The position numbers and the translations under genes are program-made. From contig NC_046305.1 in NCBI RefSeq assembly GCF_004115265.2, positions 28,150,687-28,214,686 on the forward strand: a stretch of 64,000 nt of DNA. Reading direction: 5' to 3'. This document shows, piece after piece, positions 10,370 through 22,399 of the stretch. Every line of letters begins with the position of its first letter. Position 1 is the stretch's first letter. The stretch is from Rhinolophus ferrumequinum. Its lineage: Eukaryota > Chordata > Mammalia > Chiroptera > Rhinolophidae. Under the pieces are notes generated by a model. It made no database searches, had not been told where the DNA came from, and saw only the letters and a program-made list of their open reading frames with translations.

Positions 10370-13300
10370 CAAATGGTCCTATTCCATCTTTTCTTCCACC
10401 GAATAGTATTCCATTGTGTATATATACCACAACTTCTTTATGCATTCATCTGTCGAAGAACATTTTTTGTTGTTTCCATGTCTTGGCCGCCGTAAATAAA
10501 GCTGCAATGAAAATTGGAGCACACTTGTCTTTATGGATAAATGTTTTCAGATTTTTTGGGTAGATACCCAGGAGAGGGATTGCTGGGTCATACGGTAATT
10601 CTATTCGTGATTTTTTGAGGAACCTCCACACTGCCTTCTATAGGGGCTGCACCAGTCTGCATTCCCACCAACAGTGTATGAGGGTTCCTTTTTCTCCACA
10701 GCCTCTCCAACACTTGTTACTATTTGTCTTGTTGATGATAGCCATTCTGACTGGAGTGAGGTGATATCTCACTGTGGTTTTCATTTGCATTTCTCTGATG
10801 ATTAGTGATGTTGAGCATTTTTTCATATGTCTATTTGCCATTTATATGTCCTCTTTGAAGAAATGTCTCTTCAGGTCCTCTGCCCATTTTTCAATTGGGT
10901 TGTTTGTTTTTTTGTTGTTGAGTTGCATGAGTTCCTCGTATATTTTGGATGTTAGCCCCTTATCGGAGGCACTGTTTGCAAAAATCTTCTCCCGTTCAGT
11001 TGGTTGCCTCTTTATGTTGTCGATGGTTTCTTTTGCTGTGCAGAAGCTTTTAAGTTTCATATAGTCCCATTCGTTTATTTTAGCTTTTACTTCCCTTGCC
11101 TTAGGAGTCAAATTCATAAAATGCTCTTTGAACCCAAGGTCCATAAGTTTAGTACCTATGTTTTCTTCTATGCAGTTTATTGTGTCAGGTCTTATGCTTA
11201 AGTCTTTGATCCATTTTGAATTAATTTTGGTACATGGTGACAGATAGCAGTCCAGTTTCATTCTTTTGCACGTGGCTATCCAATTCTGCCAGCACCATTT
11301 ATTGAAGAGGCTGTCTTTCCTCCATTGTATGTTTTTAGCTTCTTTGTCAAAAATTATCTGTCCATATTTATGTGGTTTTATTTCTGGGTTCTCAATTCTA
11401 TTCCATTGGTCTATGTGTCTGTTTTTCTGCCAATACCATGCTGTTTTGATTATTGTAGCCCTGTAGTACAAGCTAAAGTCAGGGAGTGTGATAACTCCAG
11501 TATTGTTCTTTTTTCTTAAGATTGCTTTGGCTATTCGGGGTCTTTTGTGGTTCCAAACAAATCTGATGAATTTTTTTGGTTCTATTTCTTTAAAAAATGC
11601 CATTGAGATTTTGATGGGGATTGCATTAAATCTGTATATTGCTTTGGGTAATATGGCTATTTTAACTATGTTGATTCTTCCAATCCATGAGCACGGAATG
11701 TCTTTCCATTTCTTTGTGTCTTCTTCAATTTCTTTGAAAAATGTTTCATAGTTTTCAGCATATAGGTCTTTCACATCCTTGGTTAAGTTTATTCCTAGGT
11801 ATTTTATTCTCTTTGCTGCAATTGCAAAAGGAATTGCTTTTTTTTTTTTATCTCTTTTTCTGAGATTTCATTGTTAGTATATAGGAATGCAATGGACTTT
11901 TGTACGTTGATTTTGTAGCCGGCAACTTTACTGTATTCGTTGATTGTATCTAATAGCTTTTTGGTGGAGTCTTTAGGGTTTTCTATATATAGCATCATGT
12001 CATCTGCAAAGAGTGACAATTTAACTTCTTCATTCCCAATTTAGATGCCTTTTATTTCTTTTGCCTGATTGCTCTGGCGAGGACTTCCAACACTATGTTG
12101 AAAAGCAGAGGTGATAAGGGACAGCCCTGTCGTATTCCTGAACGTAGAGCAAAGGGCTTCAGTTTTTCACCATTAATTATGAGATTAGCTGAGGGTTTGT
12201 CATATATGGCCTCTATTGTGTTAAGGTATTTTCCTTCTATACCTATTTTATTACGTGTTTTATCATAAATGGATGTTTATCTGGTCAAATGCTTTTTCTG
12301 CATCAATTGATATAATCATATGATTTTTGTCTTTTTTTTTTTTTTTTAACGATTTTATTGGGGAAGGGGAACAGGACTTTATTGGGGAACAGTGTGTACT
12401 TCCAGGCCTGTTTTCCAAGTCAAGTTGTTGTCCTTTCAATCTTAGTTGTGGAGGGTGCCATTCAGCTTCAAGTTGTTGTCCTTTCAGTCTTAGTTGTGTT
12501 GGGCGCAGCTCAGCTCCAAGTCCAGTTGCTGTTTCTAGTTGCAGGGGGCGCAGCCCACCATCCCTTGCGGGAGTCGAACCAGCAACCTTGTGGTTGAGAG
12601 GATGCACTCCAACCAACTGAGCCATCCGGGAGCTCAGCGGCAGCTCAGCTCAAGGTGCCCTGTTCAATCTTAGTTGCAGGGGGCAGAGCCCACCATCCCT
12701 TGAGGGAGTCGAGGAATCGAACTGGCAACCTTGTGGTTGAGAGCCCACTGGCCCATGTGGGAATCGAACTGGCAGCCTTCGGAGTTAGGAGCGTGGAGCT
12801 CTAACCGCCTGAGCCACCGGGCCGGCCCCTGTCCTTTATTTTGTTTATGTGATGTATCACATTGATGGATTTGCATGTGTTGAACCATCCTTTTGCCCCG
12901 GGGATGAACCCCACTTAGTCGTGATGAATAATCTTTTTTAATGCATTGTTGCATTCGATTTGCTAGAATTTTGTTTAGGATTTTTGCATCTGTATTCATC
13001 AGAGATATTGGTATGTAGTTCTCTTTTTTGTGTTGTCCTTACCAGGTTTTGGTATCAGGGTAATGTTGGCCTCATAAAATGAGTTAGGGAGTACTGTCTC
13101 TTCTTCAATTTTTTGGAAGCGTTTGAGCAGGATTGGTATTAGATCCTCTGAAGGTTTCGCAGAATTCACTAGTGAAGCCATCTGGTCCCGGACTTTTGCT
13201 TTTGGGAAGGTTTTGGATGACTGACTCTATTTCATTACTGGTGATTGGTCTGTTTAGATTTTCCAGTTCTTCATGGTTCAGCCTAGGAAGCCTATATGTT

Positions 13301-14632
13301 TCTAAGAACTCGTCCATTTCTTCTAGGTTATTGAATTTGGTGGCATATAGTCCTTCATAGTATTCTTGGATGATCCTTTGTATTTCTGTGGCATCTGTGA
13401 TAACTCCCCTTTTTCATTTCTGATTTTGTTTATTAGTGTCTTCTCTCTTTTTATCTTAGTGAGCCTAGCCAAGGGTTAGTCAATTTTGTTAATCTTTTCA
13501 AAGAACCAGCTCTTTGTCACATTAATTTTTCCTATTGTATTTTTGTTCTCTATTTCATTTAGTTCTGCTCTGATTTTCATTATTTCCTTTCTTCTGCTGA
13601 CCTTGGGTTTCATATGGTCTTCTTTTTCTAGTTCTTAAGGTGTAACGTGAGGTTACTTATTTGGGATTTTTCTTGTTTCTTGAGATAGGCCTGTAAGGAT
13701 ATAAATTTCCCTCTTAAAACTGCTTTCGCCGCATCCCAAAAATTTTGGTAGGATGTATTTTCAATGTCACTTGTTTCTATGTATCTTTTGATCTCTCCTC
13801 TAATTTCTTCTTTGACCCGGTCGTTCTTTAAAAGTATGTTGTTTAATCTCCATGTATTTGTGTTTTTTCCTGCTTGCTTTTTGCAGTTGATATCCAATTT
13901 CAAAGCCTTGTGATCAGAGAATATGCTTGGTATGATTTCAATCTTCCTAAATTTGCTTAGGTTAGTTTTATGTCCCAGTATATGGTCTATCCTTGAGAAT
14001 GTTCCATGTATACTAGAAAAGAATGTATAGTCTGATGTTTTAGGATGAAGTGCTCTATAAATGTCAATTATGTCCATTTCATCTAATGTGTCTTTTAGGG
14101 CTGCTATTTCATTATTTATTTTCTGTTTGGATGATCTATCCATACCTGTCAATGACGTATTTAGGTCCCCTAGTATAAATGTGTTTTGGTCCATTTCTCC
14201 CTTTAGTTCTGTTAGTAGTTGCTGGGTATATTTCGGTGCTCCCTGATTGGGGACATAAATATTGATGACTGTTATGTCTTCTTGTTGTGTAGTCCCCTTT
14301 ACCATTATGAAATGTCCATCTTTGTCTCTTGTTACCTTTTTCACCCTGAAGTCTGTTTCATCTGATATCAGTATGGCTACACCTGATTTTCTCTAGGTAC
14401 CATTTGCTTGGAGTGTCCATTTCCACCCTTTCACTTTGAGTCTATGCTTGTCCTTGTAGCTGAGATGTGTCTCTTGGAGACAGCATATGGTTGGGTTTAG
14501 TTTTTTGATCCAATCTGCTACTCTGTGCCTTTTTATCGGTGAGTTCAGTCGATTTACATTTAGGGTGATTACTGATATGTGAGGATTTCCTATCATTCTA
14601 TCTTCAGTTTTCTGGTAAGACTGTGTCTCCAT
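10370..14632 (-). pseudogene. L1 ORF2 (endonuclease-reverse transcriptase), disabled, left arm
   Basis: The apurinic-endonuclease-like domain starts with METQSYQ at 14632 and includes ITLNVNRLNS, CLQETHL, NIYVPNQG, LGDLNT and SDHKALKL motifs. The reverse transcriptase follows, with [16 protein letters not shown] and FADDMMLY (the YADD-type catalytic motif, here FADD). The C-terminal part carries [14 protein letters not shown]. The frame is interrupted by a stop after the first ~79 codons, by the SINE and by further frameshifts, so no intact ORF2 protein is possible. The breaks match those in the right arm. Confidence 0.9.
12332..12829 (-). mobile_element. Dimeric tRNA-derived bat SINE inserted in L1 ORF2 (left copy)
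   Basis: On the minus strand the element begins GGGGCCGGCCCGG and has two tRNA-like heads. Each head has a box-A-like TGGCTCAG motif and a box-B-like GTTCGA motif. Repeated CAACTAAGATTGAAAGGACA-type units and an AATAAA-rich tail ending in 16 A follow. It sits at exactly the same L1 position as the copy at 25412-25904. The repeat type resembles SINEs of horseshoe-bat relatives. The target duplication on the tail side carries one G-to-A difference from the right copy. Confidence 0.9.
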
Positions 14633-14842
14633 TGTTTCTTTGCCTTTTTGTTGTTGTCTATTATTTCTGTGTGGTGGTATTCTATGATGTTTCCCTCTGT
14701 TTCTTCTTTTATTGCAGTATGTATTTCAGTTCTGGATTTTTTTTTTGAGTGGTTACTCTTAAGTTTATGTAAAACGAAGTTTGATATTTAGAGTATTCCA
14801 TTTTCTTCAGCATCCCTATTTTCTCCATTCCCATATTCCGGT

Positions 14843-15841
14843 TCAGGCCTTTATTCTCCCCCTTTCTAGGTTTTGGTTTCCACAAATTGTCCCTGTTGAT
14901 GGTGGTCGAATAGCCTCCATTAGTATTTCTTGTAGTGCAGGTCGTGTATTAGAAAATTCCCTCAGCTTCTGTATGTCTGAAAAGGTCTTTATTCCTCCTT
15001 CATATTTAAAGGATATCTTTGCTGGGTATGTTATTCTTGGCTCATAATTTCTCTCTTTCAATAGTTTGAATATTTGGTTCCACTCCCTCCTAGCTTGTAG
15101 AGTTTCTGCTGAAAAATCTGATGATATTTTAATGGGCTTTCCTTTGTAGGAAGGAAAGTCTTCTTTTCCCTGGCTGCCTTGAGGATTCTTTCTTTGTCGT
15201 TGATTTTTGACAGCTTCAATTACAATGTGCCTTGGAGAAGGCCTGTTGGGGTTGAGGTAATTAGGTGTTCTATTTGCTTCTTGGGTTCGAGGATCCAGTT
15301 CTTTCCACAAGTTTGGGAAATTCTCATCGACTATTTGTTTGAATATACTCTCTTCTTTGAATACACTCTCCCTTCTTTCTTTCTTCTCCTTCTGGTATGC
15401 CCATTATTCTTATATTGCTCTTTCTGATGGAGTCAGAAAGTTCTTTCATTTCTTTTAAGTCTCAAGTCTCTTTCTTCTTCCATCCATGTCTTTTCCAGGT
15501 TTCTATCTTCGATGTCACTGATTCTTTCCTCCATCTGGTCAACTCTACTACCTAAGCTGGTTATTTCATTCTTAATTTCTCCTATTGAGTTCTTAATCTC
15601 CAGAAATTCTATTTGGTTCTTTTTTAAACTTTCAATCTCTGTGGTAAAATGTTCATGTTGTTCTTTGACTGTGTTTCTGAGTTCATTAAACTGCCTTTCT
15701 GTATTTTCTTTCATTGAGTTTTTTCAGAACTGCAATCTTGAATTCTCTGTCATTTAAGTCACGTATTTCCATATCTTTAAGTTCATTTTCTGGAGACTTT
15801 TCACTTTCTTTCTGAGCTCTCTTGTTGTCTTGGTTATTCAT
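14843..15841 (-). pseudogene. L1 ORF1 (RNA-binding coiled-coil protein), disabled, left arm
   Basis: Starts at the ATG for MNNQDNKRAQ at 15841 and runs through a coiled coil rich in E, K and L (region 15433-15714), then RIMGIPEGEE-type RRM residues. The C-terminal domain has HIVIEAVKNQ and YPAKISF motifs. At least three frame changes split it. The same breaks occur in the right arm at mirror positions. Confidence 0.85.
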
Positions 15842-16938
15842 GGCAATTAGTGATTTATTCTCTTCCTAGACATCTACAGGAGTGGGTTCTGCAACAGTTT
15901 GATAGAAAGAGTTCTTTCTTTTGTTTTCCAGTAGGTGTTGGTAGCATGTTTTATTTTCTCTCTGAGTGCAGCATTTTTTTCTCTTTCACACTGTAGTGTT
16001 ATGTTTTCTCTGCACTATTCCAGCTTCTCACACAATGGGGGGAATTCCCTGGGAGACGGGCTTCTCCCCTGTTAATAGTTCGCTTGGGTCACAGGGCGCA
16101 GTGTCCGTGTGGGTATGCGGAGAGCTTTTGAAGTTCCAAAGCTCTTCCTGCACCAGATTCAAAGCCCGTGTGTTTCAGCAGTTCTGTTTACTCCTGCAGG
16201 GATCCGCCCAAATAGGTCCGGACAGGGGCGGGGTGAGTTGTGAGAAGTGGCCCAGAGCAATGTTGGCTACCACCACCACAGCCAGTCCTGCTTCCAGAGC
16301 TCCCTCCCCTTTGCCGGAACTAGTTGGGCTGCGAATCTGTGACTGCAGACCACAGTTCCCAGAACTGCAAATATTCTGTTCTTTTGATCTGACTGCTACT
16401 GTTCCACTTTTAGCACTGTGCGGGGGGGGTGGGGGGAGGCGCGATCTCTGGGAGGGTAGGGAGGGGGGCGGCTAGGCTCGGTGCCTAAGGCTTCCGTTTT
16501 CTGCAGCAGCGAGGGCTTAAACCACCCCCGTTTTCAGCCTTCTTCCCTCAGTCTTTTTCCGAGGTCTCTGCCGTGAGCATTGGGTTCAGCCATGTTATAT
16601 GCTGTCCCCTCAGCCCTGTGGACCATAAGCGGAGCCCTAGTAGTCCGAGTTCTTCCCTCTCCCACTGCTGCGGTAGTTCCAGGATGCAGGGAGCTTGGTG
16701 CACTGATCTAGGTCTACATCCTGCAGTCGTGTGGCCCTGTCGCTGCACCTCTCCCTTCCCTCCTCCCCTCCTCATGCAATTTGCCCACCTTTCAGTGAAT
16801 TCAGTCATGGGCCTCTTCGTCTTGCCTGTCTGCTGTGCAGGGAGTCCTTTGTGGAGTTATTGTTGTTCGATTAGTTGTAAATTCCAGGGGAGCTTTACAG
16901 AGGCTCACCTCACACCGCCTTTTGATGACGTCACTCCC

Positions 16939-17944
16939 AACAATTTTTTGAAAGAACAATTTTATTCCTGCGTCTGCAATGTTTATGTGTCATTTCTTTT
17001 CCTTTCTTTTCTTTTCCTTCTTTTTTTGTTTGTTTTGAGAGTGCTTTATATAATCTGGGTACAAGTTCTTTATCAAATGTTCTATTTGTAAATATTTTTC
17101 CCCAGTCTATGACCTGTCTTTTCACCTCTTTAAAGTATCTTTTGAAATGAAATTTCTTAATTTTGGTAAAGTCCAGTTAATCATTTTATATCTTTTATGG
17201 ATCTTGCTTTTAGTGTCATAGCTAAGAAATCTTTTTCTAACACAAAGGTCACAAAGATTTTCTCCTATGTTTTCTTCTGGAAGTTTTATGTTTTACATGT
17301 AGTTTTATGATCAATTTTGAGTTAATTTTTTTGTTTGATGCAAGGGATAGACTGATAATCTTCTTGTTTTTTGGCATGTGAGTTTTCTAACTGTTCTATA
17401 TTAAAAAGTCTATCTTTTCTCTATTGCATTGCCTTTGCACATTGTCAAAAATCATTTGGCCATATGTAAATGGATATGTTTATGAACTCCCTATTCTATT
17501 ACATTGATCTATTTATCTTTTTAAATTCCTGTACTATACTGTCTTGATTAACATAGCTTTATAACAAATCTTGAATATATAATATGTCTTTCAAATTTAT
17601 TCTTCTTTTTCAAAGTTGTTTTGGCTGTTCTGGGTCCCTTGCATTTTCATATGACATTTAGAATCAGACTGTCAATTTCTATAAAAAGATTGCTGTGATT
17701 TAATTTTGGACTGCATTGAATCTTTGGATCAATTTTGGGGAATTGAAATCTTAACAATCTTGAGTCTTTCAGTCCATGAACAATGCATATCTTGCCATTC
17801 ATTTAAGTTTTTTTTAATTTATCTAAACTATGTTTTGTAGTTGTCAGTGCACATATTTTGTCAGATTTATCCTTAAATATTTTATATTTTTGATGCTATT
17901 ATAAATGGTATTTTTAATATAATTTTTTGAGTATTCATTGCTAG
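16939..17944 (-). mobile_element. Older L1 fragment, spacer between the arms, part 1
   Basis: AT-rich, diverged L1 ORF2 sequence in minus orientation, recognisable from motifs parallel to those of the young L1 (for example CTTTGGATC, TTCAGTCCATGAACA and the region upstream of the FADD motif). It is interrupted at 17945 by an MLT1-like LTR and continues at 18753. It is much older than the flanking L1s, with many indels. Confidence 0.7.
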
Positions 17945-18747
17945 TGTTATGTGTTAAATTGTGTTCCCCAAAAGATATGTTGAAGTCTTAACCCTCAGTA
18001 TCCGTGAATGTGGCCTATTTAGAAATAGGGTTTTTGTAGATATAATTAGTTAAGATGAGGTCATACTGTAGTAGGATGGACACTTAATCTATGGTATAAG
18101 AAGAGGGAAATTTGGACACAGTCAACCAGAGAGGGAAAATGATGTAAAAACTCACAGGGAAAAGATGGCCATGTGATGATGGAGGTAGAGGTTGAAGTGA
18201 TGCATTTACAAGTCAAGGAACTCATGGATTATGAGAAACACCATAAGCTGAAAGAAGCAAGGAAGGCTTCTCCCCCAGATCCTTTAGAGAGAGTATAGAC
18301 CTGCCAACATCTTTTTTTTGTTTTTGATTTGGATTATTTTTTTCATGTTTTCTGGGAGGGAGTGGCAAAACCAGACTCCTCAGTTGTTTTCCTGTGTTTT
18401 GTCTTCTTGAAGATCACCTTTTTAAATTTTCTTCACCTCCTATCTGGCTAAGTATCCATGGAACACTGCTTGGATTTTGATAGCAGCATTCTCCTATTTT
18501 TCCTTATCTTCTTCAGAAGATCCCTTGAATTCATGGTTGTTATAGAAGCAGTCATCTACCTTAGTCCCCCATTCTGCTGGATCAAAGTTGGTTTCCTTAG
18601 TTCTTCCAGAGCTGGTGCCAATGTTGCTCCTACCAACATCTTGATATCAGACTTCTAGCCTCCAGAACCACGAGGGAATCCATTTCTGCTGTTTTAAGGC
18701 ATTCCAGCTTGTAATATTTGTTATGGTAGTCCTAGGAAACAAATACA
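17945..18747 (+). mobile_element. MLT1A-like MaLR LTR (fossil) with a retrocopy inside it
   Basis: Begins TGTTATG, contains the family's typical CCCCAAAAGATATGTTGAAG and GGACACAG blocks and the late block CTTCTAGCCTCCAGAAC, and ends in AAATACA. The 5-bp target duplication GCTAG flanks it (17940-17944 and 18748-18752). Removing the insert at 18312-18628 leaves an LTR of normal MLT1A length. Age is comparable to early placental radiation by family knowledge. Confidence 0.8.
18312..18628 (-). pseudogene. Processed retrocopy of an unidentified mRNA, nested in the MLT1A-like LTR
   Basis: A 317-bp insert on the minus strand ends in an A-rich tail (18312-18319 read on the other strand) and is flanked by a 12-bp target duplication with one mismatch, CCTGCCAACATC at 18300-18311 and CCTACCAACATC at 18629-18640. 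These are hallmarks of L1-mediated reverse transcription. On the minus strand it starts inside an open frame of about 45 codons (18494-18628) whose protein includes NFDPAEWGTKVDDCFYNNHE and an acidic GSSEEDKEK end, followed by what looks like a 3' UTR. I do not recognise the parent gene. It is truncated at the 5' end. Confidence 0.6.
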
Positions 18748-18752
18748 GCTAG

Positions 18753-21300
18753 TATATAAAAATATAATTAAGTTTTATATATTGATCAGTATAAAAGGTT
18801 TTGTATACTGAAACCTTGACAAACTTAGTTATTAGTTCTAGTAACTGTTTTGTAGATTCCATTGAATTTTCTGTGTAGATGAATATGTCATCTTCGAATT
18901 AAGACAATTTTACTTCTTCTTTTCCAATCTGGATGCCATTATTTCTTTTTCTTGCTTTATTGCACTGGCTAAAACCTCTAGTATAATGCTGAATAAAGTG
19001 GTGAGAGCAGATAGCCTTGCCTTAGTCTTGATCTTATGAGGAAATTGTTTAATCATTCACCATTAAATATCATGTTTTCCATAGTTTTTTGTAGATGCTT
19101 TTTTTCAGCTTGAGGAAGTTCCCTTCTATTCTAATTTTGCTGAGAGGTTTTTTTGGTTTTGTTTAGTTTTTTTTTTGTTGTTGTTTTAAACCAGAAATCA
19201 ATAGGATTTTTGTCAATTTTTTTTTATAGGTATTGAGATGGTCATATGTTTTCTTTTTTCTTTTTTTGGGGGCGGGGATGAGTTCTTTTTATAAATCTTT
19301 TTTTTCCAGATCACAGGTTGTCCTTTATTTTCTCATTATTATTATTATTATTTTATTAGTTTCAGGTGTACAAAGCAATATAATAACATTTACACCCTCA
19401 CAAAGTGATAATGCCCTTCTCCCAAGCTACTACCCTTCTGACATCTTATATATCTGTTACAATAACATTGACTATCTTCCTTATGTTATACTTTTTAAAA
19501 TCTTTTAAAATATTTTCAATGTTAAATGTTTTCAATGTTTTAAATGTTAAATCCATCTTGTATTTTTGCTCATGATGTATTATCCTTTTAATATAATGTT
19601 TGTATTTGATTTACCAAGATTTTGTTAAAGATTTTTGCATTTATGTTCCTGTGGGATATTCATCTGTAGTTTTCTTGTAATGTCTTTGTCTCATTCTGGT
19701 GTTAGAGTAATACTGGCTTCATAGAATGAGTTGGGAAGTATTCCTCATGCTTTAATTTTCTGTAAGAGTTTGTATGAAATTGGTATTGTTTTTTCCTTAA
19801 ATGTTTGGTAATATTCACCAGTAATGCCATTTTGTCCTGGTGTTTTCTTTGTGGGAAGGTTTTTAACTACAATTCAATTTGTTTAATAACTACAGGGGGA
19901 TTTAGATGATGTATTTCTGCCTGAGTATGACATTTTGTTACTTTTAAGTGATTTTTACATTCATCTAAGTTGTCAAATTTATTGACATAAAGCTATTCAC
20001 GATATTTTATTATTCTTTTAATATCTTTAGAATCTGTAGTAAGGTCACCTCTCTCATTCCTGATATTAGTCATTTGTGTGTGTGTGTTTTCTGATTGGTT
20101 TGGCTAGATTTGTCCATTTTATTTACCTATCTTCTCAGAGAACCAGCTTTTGGTTTAATTGATTTTTCTCTATTAATTTTCTGTTTTCTATTTCATTGAT
20201 TTCTGCTTTATCTTTATTATTTTCTTTCTTTTGCTCACTTTGGTTTAATTTGCATTTCTTTCTCTAGTTTTTTAAGGTGGCAGCTGAAATCATTGACTTG
20301 AGACCTTTTTCCTTTTCTAATACAAGCTGTTAGAGCTATAAATTTCCCTTTGTATACTGCTTTAGATACATCCTAAAATTTTTATTATGTAGTGTTTCTA
20401 TTTTCGTTTAGTTCAAAAATTTTACTTTCTCATTTAATTTCTTCTTTTACTCATGAATTAATTAGAATGTTTTTCAGTTTCCAAACATTTTGGGGTTTTC
20501 TAGATGTATTTCTATTCTTGACATACAATTTAATATCATTGTGATCAGAGACTATATTTTGTGTGACCTGATTCCTTTTAAATCAATTGAGACTTCTTTT
20601 ATATCCCAAGATGTGGTCTATCTTGGTAAATGTTCCATGTGAACTTGAAAAGAATGTATATTGTTGTTGAATGGAATGTTCTATAAATGGCAATTAAGTC
20701 ATTTTAGTTCATAGTGTTAGTCAAGTCCTTCATATCTTTACTGATTTTCTATTTGTTCTATCACTTATTGAGAAGCCGGTATTGACATATTTGATTATAA
20801 TTGTGGTTTGAAAATTTTTCCTTGTTCTATCAGTTTTTGATTCATGTACTTTGAATCTCTGTTATTAGGTACATAAACATTTACAATTACGTGTTTGTAG
20901 AATTGATCTCTTTATTAAGTGAAATGACCTTCTTTATCCCTGGTAATACTCTTTGCCCTGAAATCTACTTTATCTAGTATTAATATAGCCATTTCAACTT
21001 TATTTTTATTAGTATTAGCATGATATATATTTTCCATTTTATGTTTAATTTAGTCATGTCTTTATAGTTAAAGGTGTTTTTTGTAGGTAGTATATAGTTA
21101 GAGATTGCTTTTATAATCCAATCTGACAAACTCTGACTTTTAATTGGGGTGTTTAGAGCACATACACTTAATGTAATTTTTTGATATAGTTGGGTTTAAA
21201 ATTTCCACCTTGCTATTTGTTATCTGTTTGGACCATCTGTCTTTTGTGTCTTTCTCCCTCGTTTTCAATAACGATAACTGAAATTCAAAATATAAAATAT
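18753..21300 (-). mobile_element. Older L1 fragment, spacer between the arms, part 2
   Basis: Continues the L1 interrupted at 17945. It runs backward through reverse transcriptase (the TTCTTTTCCAATCTGGATGC motif near 18916) to endonuclease sequence near 21200. ORF1 and the 5' UTR are absent. Around 19240-19500 it is interrupted by another short, 5'-truncated L1 3' end with an ATT-repeat tail and the TTAGTTTCAGGTGTACAAAG motif. Confidence 0.65.
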
Positions 21301-22399
21301 AGGAAAGACGTCATCAAAATGGCAGCATGAGGTGAGCCTCCAGAAATCTCCCCTGGAATTTACAACAAATTGAAAAACTATAAAACCACAAAGGACTCCC
21401 TTCACAGTAGACAGGCAAGACGAAGAGTCTCACTACTGAAATCACCTAAAAGTGGGCAAATTGCATGAGGAGGGGAGGAGGGAAGGGAGAGGTGCAGCGA
21501 CAGGGCCACACGACTGCAGGATGTAGACCTAGATCAGTGCACCAAGCTCCCTGCATCCTGGAACTACCGCAGCAGTGGGAGAGGGAAGAACTCGGACTAC
21601 TAGGGCTCCGCTTATGGTCCACAGGGCTGAGGGGACAGCATATAACATGGCTGAACCCAATGCTCACGGCAGAGACCTCGGAAAAAAGACTGAGGGAAGA
21701 AGGCTGAAAACGGGGGTGGTTTAAGCCCTCGCTGCTGCAGAAAACGGAAGCCTTAGGCACCGAGCCTAGCCGCCCCCTCCCTACCCTCCCAGAGATCGCG
21801 CCTCCCCCCACCCCCCCCCGCACAGTGCTAAAAGTGGAACAGTAGCAGTCAGATCAAAAGAACAGAATATTTGCAGTTCTGGGAACTGTGGTCTGCAGTC
21901 ACAGATTCGCAGCCCAACTAGTTCCGGCAAAGGGGAGGGAGCTCTGGAAGCAGGACTGGCTGTGGTGGTGGTAGCCAACATTGCTCTGGGCCACTTCTCA
22001 CAACTCACCCCGCCCCTGTCCGGACCTATTTGGGCGGATCCCTGCAGGAGTAAACAGAACTGCTGAAACACACGGGCTTTGAATCTGGTGCAGGAAGAGC
22101 TTTGGAACTTCAAAAGCTCTCCGCATACCCACACGGACACTGCGCCCTGTGACCCAAGCGAACTATTAACAGGGGAGAAGCCCGTCTCCCAGGGAATTCC
22201 CCCCATTGTGTGAGAAGCTGGAATAGTGCAGAGAAAACATAACACTACAGTGTGAAAGAGAAAAAAATGCTGCACTCAGAGAGAAAATAAAACATGCTAC
22301 CAACACCTACTGGAAAACAAAAGAAAGAACTCTTTCTATCAAACTGTTGCAGAACCCACTCCTGTAGATGTCTAGGAAGAGAATAAATCACTAATTGCC

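Larger units (their letters stand above)
10000..16938 (-). mobile_element. Full-length L1 LINE, left arm of the inverted pair
   Basis: A complete L1 structure on the minus strand. The A-rich tail is at about 10000-10011, the 3' UTR follows, then ORF2 (10370-14632), ORF1 (14843-15841), and a GC-rich 5' UTR up to about 16938. The 5' end contains TGACGTCA (a CRE palindrome). A SINE is inserted in ORF2 at 12332-12829. Both ORFs carry frameshifts or stops, so it cannot be autonomous. About 6 kb (10757-16788) is nearly identical to the right arm. The first ~150 bp of the 5' UTR and the last several hundred bp at the 3' end are clearly diverged from it. No convincing target duplication was seen. Confidence 0.9.

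Noticed and set aside
12263-12625. 120-residue frame in the SINE region
   Set aside because: It reads across SINE sequence and the L1 junction, with no protein family similarity.
15966-16475. 169-residue frame, and its mirror at 21781-22275, as a gene
   Set aside because: It is antisense to the GC-rich L1 5' UTR, has no recognised domain and is repeated in both arms as part of the element.
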